Positions 7,194 through 14,441 of a stretch of 45,463 bases of DNA are shown one piece after another. A model generated the notes under the pieces. That model made no database searches and was not told the DNA's origin. It was given only the letters and a program-made list of their open reading frames with translations. The translations under genes were made by a program, and so were the position numbers. This stretch comes from Patescibacteria group bacterium (lineage in GTDB: Bacteria > Patescibacteriota > Patescibacteriia > Patescibacteriales > UBA12465), in the NCBI GenBank assembly GCA_028705215.1, contig JAQWDY010000006.1, positions 1-45,463 on the forward strand. The letters are read 5' to 3'. How positions within the stretch are numbered: the first letter of the stretch is position 1; each line of letters begins with the position of its first letter.

Positions 7194-8609
7194 TTATTTT
7201 TTAATAAACAGATTATCAGCGACTCGAAAAACATCGCCTGCCCCCATTAAAACAATCACCTCTCCTGCCTTAGCGGTTTGCTTAAGATAGTAAGTCGCTG
7301 CTTTTATGTCTTTAAGATTTTCTACCCTCTGCTTCAATTTTCTTTTTTTGTTTTCCGCCTTAATCGCTTTAACTAAAATCTGACTAGAGGTGCCCCCTTT
7401 TTTCTCACGAGCGGAACCATAAATATCTAAAATTGTTAGTTCATGGGCTCTACTAAAACTTGTTACAAAATCAGAAAACAACGCCTTAGTTCGAGTAAAG
7501 GTATGTGGATGAAAAATAACTCTAATATTCTTTTTCGGCCAATAAGCGCTTATCCCTTCCAGAGTTGCTTTAATTTCCGTTGGATGATGCGCATAGTCAT
7601 CAATAATAATTGCCCCCTTATATTTTCCCAACACTTGACCACGTCGAGCTGTTCCCTTAAATTGAGCTAAATATTTTTTAATATTTGCTAAAGACACTCC
7701 TAATTTTCGAGCGGCCGCAATAACAGCCAGTGCATTTTTAATATTATGCTCACCCCATAACTTAATTTTAAATTCACCTAAGTTGTTAAGTAAAAAATAT
7801 TGATAAGCTCCCCTTACTCTTACATTACGAGCTTGATAATTTACCGTCACCTTAGTCCATGCCATTTCTTTGGCGGCTAAGCCGTAACTTATCACTTGAC
7901 CCCGACTATGTTTAGCCGCAGCCACGCTTTTTTTGTCATAGCCATCAATTATTAGAAAACCAGAGGCAGGAATTTTTTTTACAAAATCAATAAAAACTTG
8001 ATTATAGGCTTTTTCATCTTTAAAAAAATCTGGGTGATCATAATCAATATTATTCAAAAGCACGCCAACAGGCTGAAAGTATTTCAGCTTATTTTGATAT
8101 TCATCAACCTCGGCTACCAAAAGTTTAGATTTTCCATTTAAGGCGCTCCCTCCCAATTGCGGCACTCGTGAGCCAATCAGGGCCTTAGGCTCTTTACCTG
8201 CCTTAGATAAAACATAAGCTAACCAAGCAGTGGTCGTTGTCTTCCCGTGGCTACCACAGACGGCTACTCCCTTGTAGCTATTAAACAACTCGCCTAAAGC
8301 TTGAGCATAACAGATAATAGGTACTTTCTTATCTTTATTTTTTTTAGTTTCTAAATATTTTAACTCGACGTTATTTTCTGCTTTAAAAGCACTAGAATAA
8401 ATTACTAAATCAATTTTAGCGGGAATATTAGAAACAGCAAAAGGAGTTTTTACTCTTATGCCACTTTTTTTTAAAACTGCATCAGTTAGAAATGTTTCCG
8501 ACACATCAGAGCCTATCACCTTATTACCCGCTGCCGCTAAAAACTGCGCCAACATAGTCATGCCCACGCCCTTTATGCCTATCATGTAAATTGTGCCAAT
8601 TTTTTTCAT
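7194..8609 (-). CDS. murC: UDP-N-acetylmuramate--L-alanine ligase
   Basis: Cytoplasmic Mur ligase that adds L-Ala to UDP-MurNAc using ATP. 471 residues, normal length. The Rossmann-like N-terminal domain has MIGIKGVGM (residues 9-17). The ATP P-loop GSHGKTTTT is at 119-127. The central domain has LLVAEVDEYQNKLKYF and NIDYDHPDFFKD, and the C-terminal ligase domain has IDDYAHHPTEIKATL and FHPHTFTRTKALF. It lies 4 nt downstream of murG and 4 nt upstream of murB, so translation is probably coupled. The presence of MurC implies L-Ala as first residue of the stem peptide. Confidence 0.97.
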   Translation of the reverse strand: MKKIGTIYMIGIKGVGMTMLAQFLAAAGNKVIGSDVSETFLTDAVLKKSGIRVKTPFAVSNIPAKIDLVIYSSAFKAENNVELKYLETKKNKDKKVPIICYAQALGELFNSYKGVAVCGSHGKTTTTAWLAYVLSKAGKEPKALIGSRVPQLGGSALNGKSKLLVAEVDEYQNKLKYFQPVGVLLNNIDYDHPDFFKDEKAYNQVFIDFVKKIPASGFLIIDGYDKKSVAAAKHSRGQVISYGLAAKEMAWTKVTVNYQARNVRVRGAYQYFLLNNLGEFKIKLWGEHNIKNALAVIAAARKLGVSLANIKKYLAQFKGTARRGQVLGKYKGAIIIDDYAHHPTEIKATLEGISAYWPKKNIRVIFHPHTFTRTKALFSDFVTSFSRAHELTILDIYGSAREKKGGTSSQILVKAIKAENKKRKLKQRVENLKDIKAATYYLKQTAKAGEVIVLMGAGDVFRVADNLFIKK

Positions 8610-8613
8610 AATA

Positions 8614-9732
8614 TTATTTATTAGCTAGTTGCAAAATCAGTTGAGCCATTCTCTCGCGCGCATCTTTTTTCATAACTTTTTCTATGTTATAGCTTAAAGC
8701 CTCTCGCCTTGCATCATTATTAAGCAAGTTAATAATACTCTCACTAAATTTATAGCTGTCAAGTTTTTCTTGATCTAAAACTAAGGCCGCCTCTTTCTTA
8801 GAAAAAACTGCCGCATTATCTTCCTGATGAGAATTAGGCATAGGAATTAAAATGGCTGATTTATTAAAAGCACACAGTTCAGTTAAGGTCGCCAGACCAC
8901 AACGTGAAACCACTAAGTTAGCATCCGCTATTAAAGCAAGCATTTCTTCACTACTGATAATTTCGCGCCACTTATAATCATAGAGTGCAGCTAATTTTTC
9001 ACGCCTTGCTATTGAAGGCGCCTTGCCCGCCCCTGTTAAATGAAAAACTTGAGCTACCTGACTTAAACGTTCTGCCCCCTCCCAGGTTAATTGATTAATA
9101 ACAGCTGCGCCTGTGCCACCACCGGTAATAATCACCAAGGGCTTTTCCCCAACAAGTTCGTACTGTTTTCTTACTTGCTTGATATAGGAATCAGCTGGTT
9201 TCTGCGGAGCAGGATTACCAATCCACTGCGCCCGACTACCATAGTCATTAAGTGATTTAGCAAAGGTAGTACTTATTACCTGAGCAGTTTTTGCCATTAA
9301 GCGATTCGCGAGTCCTGGCCGCACATCCTGCTGATGCACTAAAACAGGGATTTTTTGAAAAAAAGCAGCCCAGGCTAAAGGCACGCTGACAAAACCGCCG
9401 GCACTAACTACAACATCAGGCTTTTCTTTAATTAACAAAATACAAGATTGAAAAAAAGCAATAATGATTTGAAAAATATCAAAAAAGTTTCGCCAGGAAA
9501 AATAACGACGCCACTTCCCTGCTTTAATTATTCTAAACCTAACAGGAGTACCTGGTAGATGAAAGGTGGAAACTAATTTTTTTTCAGGACCATTTTTTGT
9601 GCCAACAAACAACAAGTCAATCTCTTTTATATTCTCTCGCAACTCTTTAGCGACTGCTAAAAGTGGCGTTACCGAGCCACCAGTACCCCCTCCAGAAAAC
9701 ATAATTTTTAGAAACTCTTTCTTTTTTGACAT
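8614..9732 (-). CDS. murG: UDP-GlcNAc--lipid I N-acetylglucosaminyltransferase, with Ser in the first G-loop
   Basis: Membrane-associated GT28 enzyme that turns lipid I into lipid II. 372 residues, full length. The N-terminal glycine loop reads GGGTGGSVTPLLAVAKEL (residues 14-31). In characterised MurG proteins the Ser20 position is a conserved His (GGTGGHV). The second loop VVSAGGFVSVPLAWAA, the ITGGGTGAAVINQL donor-domain loop and SRCGLATLTELCAF with PMPNSHQEDNA are intact, and it lies between ftsW and murC. The His-to-Ser change is probably lineage-typical rather than inactivating, because the rest is well kept, but that is inference. Confidence 0.95.
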   Translation of the reverse strand: MSKKKEFLKIMFSGGGTGGSVTPLLAVAKELRENIKEIDLLFVGTKNGPEKKLVSTFHLPGTPVRFRIIKAGKWRRYFSWRNFFDIFQIIIAFFQSCILLIKEKPDVVVSAGGFVSVPLAWAAFFQKIPVLVHQQDVRPGLANRLMAKTAQVISTTFAKSLNDYGSRAQWIGNPAPQKPADSYIKQVRKQYELVGEKPLVIITGGGTGAAVINQLTWEGAERLSQVAQVFHLTGAGKAPSIARREKLAALYDYKWREIISSEEMLALIADANLVVSRCGLATLTELCAFNKSAILIPMPNSHQEDNAAVFSKKEAALVLDQEKLDSYKFSESIINLLNNDARREALSYNIEKVMKKDARERMAQLILQLANK

Positions 9733-9737
9733 AAAAA

Positions 9738-10877
9738 TTAGGTTTGCTTGCTAATATTAACCAACAGTCCCATGCCAATTAAAGCCGCTAACATCGATGA
9801 GCCTCCAGCAGAAACAAAGGGTAAAGGGACTCCGGTCATAGGAATTAAGTTTATCATCCCTCCAATATTTAAAAAAGTCTGTACCGCCAACCAAGCAACT
9901 ATGCCCGTTGCTAGAGATCGGCCATAAATATCCGGCGCTTGACGCGCAATCAAAAGTCCTCGATAGAAAATAAATAAGTACAGTAAAATTAAAAGAGTGC
10001 TAAAAATAAAACCAGTCTCTTCAGCAGCAATTGAAAAAATAGAATCTCCCCACACCTCGGGTAGGTACATAAATTTTTGCCGACTTTGCCCTAAACCGCG
10101 ACCAAAAATACCTCCCGAACCAACCGCAATTAAAGACTGATTAATTTGATAACATTTATCCTGAGCACTAAAACTTGGATCTTTTAAACATTTAAAACGA
10201 TCCAGCTGATATGAATCAAAGCTATTCATTTGAATAGCAATAATTAAAGCTGTTAGAAAAAAACCGCCTAAAATCAATAAGTGTTTAAATTTGCCACCAC
10301 CAACAATAAAAACCATGACCGCCGAGAAAACAATGATAAAAAGGGTGCCTAAATCAGGCTGGGCTAACATCAGCCCGCCAATTACACTTAACACTACTAA
10401 AAAAGGAATAGTACCACTTTCCCAGCGACCCAACTCTCCTTTCTTTACCTCAAGCCAAGTAGCTAAATATATCAAAAAAGATAACTTTACCAATTCCGAC
10501 GGTTGCAAAGAATAGCCAAAAACATTAATCCAACTATGAGCCGTACCGTACTCAGACCGCAGACCAGGAACAAAAACTAAAACTAAAAGAATAATGGTCA
10601 CAAACAAGAAAAAAAGAGCATATTTTTTCCAAAGGTGATAATCAATTTTAGAAACAATGAAAAAGGCGAGCAAACCAATAATAACGGCAACTAATTGGCT
10701 TTTAAAATAATGATAAGTATAGCCAAATTTATCATAAGAGATAACTGAAGAAGCAGAAAATAATAAAACAAGTCCGGCTACTATTAATACAAAAAGAGCG
10801 CTGATTAAACTTTTATCGGGTTGATGTTTTTCAGCGACTTTAGTTTTCTTTTTTTTTAAAAACAGAATTGAACTCAT
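9738..10877 (-). CDS. ftsW: FtsW, SEDS-family peptidoglycan glycosyltransferase
   Basis: Polytopic membrane protein that polymerises lipid II at the septum with a partner PBP. 379 residues with a short basic cytoplasmic N-terminus and about ten hydrophobic segments. SEDS landmarks are LMLAQPDLGT, GSGGIFGRGLGQSRQKFMYLPE, FSIAAEETGFI and NIGGMINLIPMTGVPLPFVSAGGSSM. The position between mraY and murG makes FtsW more likely than RodA. Its start overlaps the mraY stop by 4 nt (ATGA type), pointing to coupled translation. Confidence 0.94.
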   Translation of the reverse strand: MSSILFLKKKKTKVAEKHQPDKSLISALFVLIVAGLVLLFSASSVISYDKFGYTYHYFKSQLVAVIIGLLAFFIVSKIDYHLWKKYALFFLFVTIILLVLVFVPGLRSEYGTAHSWINVFGYSLQPSELVKLSFLIYLATWLEVKKGELGRWESGTIPFLVVLSVIGGLMLAQPDLGTLFIIVFSAVMVFIVGGGKFKHLLILGGFFLTALIIAIQMNSFDSYQLDRFKCLKDPSFSAQDKCYQINQSLIAVGSGGIFGRGLGQSRQKFMYLPEVWGDSIFSIAAEETGFIFSTLLILLYLFIFYRGLLIARQAPDIYGRSLATGIVAWLAVQTFLNIGGMINLIPMTGVPLPFVSAGGSSMLAALIGMGLLVNISKQT

Positions 10878-11920
10878 ATTTGCTTATCAAGAAGAAAAAT
10901 GATAAGTCCCACTACCGCACCCATACCAGCTATTACCCAGAAACGCATAACCACCTTTGCCTCTGGCCAACCAATTGCTTGAAAATGATGATGAATAGGA
11001 CTGGAGAGAAATATTTTCTTGCCTCGTAATTTTTTAGACAATACCTGCAAAATAACTGATAGCGACTCTACTAAGAAAATAAGACCAATAAAAATTAACA
11101 AAAAAGCATTATTAGTTAACATGGCAATAATACCTAAGGTTATTCCCAAACTCATTGCCCCGGTATCGCCCATATAAAAACGAGCAGGAGGAATATTAAA
11201 CCATAAAAAAGCAAGTAAGGCACCAATTATAACGGCACAAAATACAGCTAAATCATAGCGTCCCATTACAAAGGAAATAACAGCATATGAGGCAAAAGAA
11301 ATTAACAAGGTGCCACCCGCTAGGCCATCAAGACCATCAGTTTCATTAACCGAAAAAGAAGTGGCAACAATAATAAATATAAATATAGGAATATACCAAG
11401 CGCCAATTTCAAAATTACCAAAAAAAGGAACATGAATAATAGTCCAATCAAGTTTTAAATAAAACCACAAAGCCCCAATTAGAGCAATTAAGGTATAAAT
11501 TAGCAAACGATGACGCAATTTTAAACCACCACCACCAAAGACCCCCTTCTCGCGGACATCAAGCCAATCATCAAATAAACCAATTAAAGCGCTCGCTACC
11601 AAGGCGCCCAGCGGCAAAAGAGTTTCTGCTCTTGACAAGAAATTAAAATAAGAAAGAAAATCGTTAGGCAAAAATTTGGCTATTCCATAAAAAAATAAAA
11701 TCAAAATTAAAACTGTTCCCCAAATTAAAATTCCCCCCATAGTCGGCGTGCCCGCTTTATGTGCGTGTAACTGGCTAAAAACTGGTGTTGTGCCACTATT
11801 TCTAATCTTTTTTCCCAACTTATATTTATACAAAAAATGTGTTAAAAGCGGGGCTGATAAAATGGCGAAGATAAAGGAAAGGGTTGCAAAAAATAAAATT
11901 CTAATAATTTGAAATTCCAT
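10874..11920 (-). CDS. mraY: phospho-N-acetylmuramoyl-pentapeptide transferase
   Basis: Integral membrane enzyme that makes lipid I from UDP-MurNAc-pentapeptide and undecaprenyl phosphate. 348 residues with about ten membrane segments. Key cytoplasmic motifs are AGTPTMGGILI, the acidic LIGLFDDWLDVREK, NETDGLDGLAGG, PPARFYMGDTGAMSLG and the histidine-rich SSPIHHHFQAIGW, which together hold the Mg2+-binding aspartates. It lies 11 nt after the small membrane protein gene. In the classical dcw order murF and murD flank mraY; neither is here. Confidence 0.97.
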   Translation of the reverse strand: MEFQIIRILFFATLSFIFAILSAPLLTHFLYKYKLGKKIRNSGTTPVFSQLHAHKAGTPTMGGILIWGTVLILILFFYGIAKFLPNDFLSYFNFLSRAETLLPLGALVASALIGLFDDWLDVREKGVFGGGGLKLRHRLLIYTLIALIGALWFYLKLDWTIIHVPFFGNFEIGAWYIPIFIFIIVATSFSVNETDGLDGLAGGTLLISFASYAVISFVMGRYDLAVFCAVIIGALLAFLWFNIPPARFYMGDTGAMSLGITLGIIAMLTNNAFLLIFIGLIFLVESLSVILQVLSKKLRGKKIFLSSPIHHHFQAIGWPEAKVVMRFWVIAGMGAVVGLIIFLLDKQI

Positions 11921-11931
11921 ATTTTTCGGAT

Positions 11932-12345
11932 TTATTGAAAATTAAACAAATAAAGTGAAAATAAAGCTAAATTTATAAAAACATTAAAAAATAAACTACT
12001 TGTAAAAAGCAAGTGCAACAAGACCTTAAACTCCTGACGACGTAAAACTAGGGCACTTAAAATAAAATTAAAAATAAGAATAAGCAACCCAAAAAGTGGA
12101 AATAAAAATATTTTATCTTCTGTTCCTAAAAGATCAACTCCAAAATCTATATTATAATGCAATATCAACCAATCACTTAATGATTTATGCCTTATATTAA
12201 AAGCCTGCCACCAAGCTAAAATTTGCAAAAGAAAAATTCCTCCCAAATAAAATTTTGCCGGAGCAAATCTAAGCACCCTGGTAAAGAAATGCCCACTTTT
12301 TTGCAGGCTATCATAAAAGCGTGCATATAAACTTGAGTATGCCAT
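11932..12345 (-). CDS. unknown small membrane protein at the head of the mraY-murB cluster
   Basis: I do not recognise this 137-residue protein. It has a basic N-terminal region and three strongly hydrophobic segments, at about residues 32-49, 79-100 and 107-134, with a short polar loop (IRHKSLSDWLILHYNIDFGVD region) after the first. No catalytic or metal-binding motif is visible. It is the first gene after the divergent promoter region and is followed after 11 nt by mraY, so it is probably co-expressed with lipid II synthesis. A role in septum or wall assembly, in the place where small division proteins occur in other dcw clusters, is a guess from context. Confidence 0.75.
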   Translation of the reverse strand: MAYSSLYARFYDSLQKSGHFFTRVLRFAPAKFYLGGIFLLQILAWWQAFNIRHKSLSDWLILHYNIDFGVDLLGTEDKIFLFPLFGLLILIFNFILSALVLRRQEFKVLLHLLFTSSLFFNVFINLALFSLYLFNFQ

Positions 12346-12384
12346 AAATGTTATTTTCTGCTATCAGCTTAACATATTTTTAAA

Positions 12385-12413
12385 ATTATATAAAATATGC
12401 TAAAATAAAGAAA
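12385..12413 (-). promoter_or_regulatory. promoter of the mraY-murB-alaS cluster
   Basis: On the minus strand TTTCTT (12413-12408), a 17-nt spacer and a perfect TATAAT (12390-12385) precede the small membrane protein gene. This overlaps the promoter of the plus-strand gene on the other side, so the two could compete for polymerase. Confidence 0.5.
12398..12406 (+). promoter_or_regulatory. extended -10 promoter of the glycosyltransferase operon
   Basis: TGCTAAAAT matches an extended -10 element (TG-N-TAAAAT). It would start transcription near 12413, about 15 nt before the ATG at 12428. No good -35 box is found at the right distance. The leader AAAAAAGAAATAATAAT has no clear Shine-Dalgarno motif. 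Confidence 0.45.
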
Positions 12414-12427
12414 AAAGAAATAATAAT

Positions 12428-13429
12428 ATGCCAAATAAAACTTTGGAAAAAATTTTTTCCATAGCCGATAAAGAACAAGCTAATAGAGTTACTATCGCCA
12501 CACAAGAAAATGATTATTCTTGTTGTTTTGAGCTGCCAGATAAAGAGGAAACATATTTTAAGCTACCAAAAAAATTAGAATCTGACCTAATTGATAATTT
12601 AAGAAAGTTATTAAATATTGCCCCTCAAGATTTAACCAGGGGTAAATATTGCAAACTGCGCTCTTCTAAATATAATCTAAACTTTCGCGTTAGCATTATC
12701 CCAGCTAAATATGGTGATAAAATTGTTATTAGCTTAATTAAAGGACGATCTTCTTTACTTCGCTTAAATCAGCTTGGCTTACAATCTCAGGAAAAGCAAA
12801 AACTAGAAGCCAGCCTAAAACGTAAAAGTGGTTTAATCCTTATTACCTCACCAGAACGAGGTGGCCGTAGCACTACGCTGTTTTCTTGCCTTGATTCCCT
12901 TAATCGGGATGATAAATCAGTCTATTTTATGGGTCTTTATCCAGAATTTGATCTTAGAGGCATTCTGTCTTTAAAAAATAATCCTGATAATTGGGAAATC
13001 GCTCTTCATCATGATTCCGATATTATCGCCCTTGATGATGGCACTGATGAGGATTTAAAACAAGCTTTTATCGCCGCTGATACTGGTCGGCTGGTTATTG
13101 CTACCTTACCCGCTGTTAATGCCCTTGAAGCGCTTTATAAGTTATTAAAATTAAACCTTCCCTGGAACTTAGTACTTGATAACTTAAAACTAATTAGTGC
13201 ACAATCTCTAACCGAGTTAAAAAGAAGCGCAAAAAATAAGGGAAGAAAACAAATTGGTTTATTTGAAACTTTAAAGCCAAGCAAAGAATTAATAAATTAT
13301 CTTAAAGATAATCAAGCCAGGATCAATAACAAAAATTTTTGGGAAGATGTTTTGCAGCTAGCTAAAAGAAATGATTACAGCCCCCTTATCAATGACGCTA
13401 AACTTAAAGAAAAGGCAGGCATTATTTAA
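12428..13429 (+). CDS. degenerate PilB/GspE-type secretion ATPase (predicted pseudo-ATPase)
   Basis: 333 residues resembling the type IV pilus/type II secretion ATPase family but eroded at the catalytic sites. FRVSIIPAKYGDKIVISLI (86-104) matches the family's arginine-finger region. SGLILITSPERGGRSTTLFS (134-153) aligns with the Walker A stretch, normally GMILVTGPTGSGKTTTLY; here the P-loop Lys is Arg and the glycines are altered. SDIIALDDGTDE (197-208) stands where DPDIIMVGEIRD (Walker B) is expected, and TGRLVIATLPAVNA where the His box TGHLVLSTLHTN is. GRKQIGLFETLKPSKELINYL (272-292) matches the C-terminal family signature. The tetracysteine motif is gone. It heads an operon with glycosyltransferases. 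ATP binding looks unlikely; a structural or regulatory role is inferred. Confidence 0.8.
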   Translation: MPNKTLEKIFSIADKEQANRVTIATQENDYSCCFELPDKEETYFKLPKKLESDLIDNLRKLLNIAPQDLTRGKYCKLRSSKYNLNFRVSIIPAKYGDKIVISLIKGRSSLLRLNQLGLQSQEKQKLEASLKRKSGLILITSPERGGRSTTLFSCLDSLNRDDKSVYFMGLYPEFDLRGILSLKNNPDNWEIALHHDSDIIALDDGTDEDLKQAFIAADTGRLVIATLPAVNALEALYKLLKLNLPWNLVLDNLKLISAQSLTELKRSAKNKGRKQIGLFETLKPSKELINYLKDNQARINNKNFWEDVLQLAKRNDYSPLINDAKLKEKAGII

Positions 13430-13433
13430 ATAA

Positions 13434-14096
13434 ATGAAAATATTTTGTATTATACCAGCTTATAACGAAGAGAAAAATATCGCTTCTGTTATCACGCGCG
13501 TTAAACCTTTTGTCGACAGAATTGTTGTCGTTAATGATTGTTCGGTTGATAAAACCGCAGAAATTGTTCGCGATTGTGACGCCACTTTAATCTCCCACCC
13601 GATTAATCGCGGGCAAGGAGCGGCTCTTCAAACTGGTAATGAATATGCCCTAACTCAAGGGGCTGATATTATCATTCACTTTGATGCTGACAATCAATTT
13701 CAAGCCGAAGAAATCCCTGAAGTTATTGCCCCACTACTTGCTAACCAAGCTGATGCAGTTTTAGGCTCACGTTTTTTAAGTAAACAATCTAATTTGCCCG
13801 CGTTTAAAAAAAATATTATCATGCCTTTAGCACGAACCGTTAATCGACTTTTTTTTAATATTAAATTAAGTGATCCCCAAAGTGGTTTTCGCGCTCTTAA
13901 CCGTAAAGCGGCCCAAAAAATTAAGATTCAACAAGATGGTATGGCTCACTGCAGTGAAATTATGCATCAGTTATTTGCTCATAAGTTACGCGTCAGCGAA
14001 ATACCAATTACTGTTATCTATCACGAATTCGGTCAAAAATTTTCTGGTGGCGTTAGAATAGTTAAAGATATTATTATAAAAAAGATAATAAAATAA
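13434..14096 (+). CDS. GT2 glycosyltransferase, polyprenyl-phosphate sugar transferase type
   Basis: 220-residue GT-A fold enzyme of the dolichyl/undecaprenyl-phosphate glycosyltransferase group. The N-terminus IIPAYNEEKNIASVI is the nucleotide-binding start; VVNDCSVDKTAEI and NRGQGAALQTGNEYA follow, then the metal-binding FDADNQFQAEE (Asp-x-Asp) and LSDPQSGFRALNRKA near the acceptor site. No C-terminal membrane domain is present. It lies 4 nt after the pseudo-ATPase gene and 2 nt before a DUF2304 gene. GT2 enzymes of this type are often paired with DUF2304 proteins, which suggests that a lipid-linked sugar is made at the membrane. The sugar is unknown. Confidence 0.9.
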   Translation: MKIFCIIPAYNEEKNIASVITRVKPFVDRIVVVNDCSVDKTAEIVRDCDATLISHPINRGQGAALQTGNEYALTQGADIIIHFDADNQFQAEEIPEVIAPLLANQADAVLGSRFLSKQSNLPAFKKNIIMPLARTVNRLFFNIKLSDPQSGFRALNRKAAQKIKIQQDGMAHCSEIMHQLFAHKLRVSEIPITVIYHEFGQKFSGGVRIVKDIIIKKIIK

Positions 14097-14098
14097 AT

Positions 14099-14440
14099 AT
14101 GCTGCAACAAATTATTGCCATTTTCATTATCGCCTTATTTATTTGGCGCTTAATCCTACAAAAGAAAAAACAAAAAATAAATAATAATGAATTTTTTTTC
14201 TGGATGAGCTTTTGGTCACTCGGTATTATTGCTATTATTTTTATCCGCCAAATTGATAGCTTTCTGATCTATCTTGGTTTTTCTGGCTCAGGCATTAACT
14301 TCCTTCTTTATCTTTCTGTTCTTGCTCTTTTTTATCTAATTTTCAAACTTCGTCTTGCTCTAGCTAAAACAGAAGCTAATATAACTAAAATTGCCCGCCA
14401 GATAGCCTTAGACCAAGAGAGAGAAAATAAAAATAATTAA
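14099..14440 (+). CDS. DUF2304-like small membrane protein
   Basis: 113 residues with hydrophobic segments at about 3-20, 33-50 and 63-82 and a charged, coiled-coil-prone C-terminal tail (LRLALAKTEANITKIARQIALDQERENKNN region). The layout, with a short Lys-rich loop and an FFFWMSFWSLG segment, fits DUF2304 proteins, which are commonly encoded next to GT2 polyprenyl-phosphate glycosyltransferases. The molecular function of the family is not established; it may anchor the neighbouring soluble GT2 enzyme. It is separated by 2 nt from the GT2 gene and by 1 nt from the next GT4 gene. Confidence 0.75.
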   Translation: MLQQIIAIFIIALFIWRLILQKKKQKINNNEFFFWMSFWSLGIIAIIFIRQIDSFLIYLGFSGSGINFLLYLSVLALFYLIFKLRLALAKTEANITKIARQIALDQERENKNN

Positions 14441-14441
14441 C

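Noticed and set aside
6176-7234. Longer murB start at 7234
   Set aside because: It would overlap the end of murC and adds a hydrophobic start without family similarity; the ATG at 7189 just after the murC stop is better.
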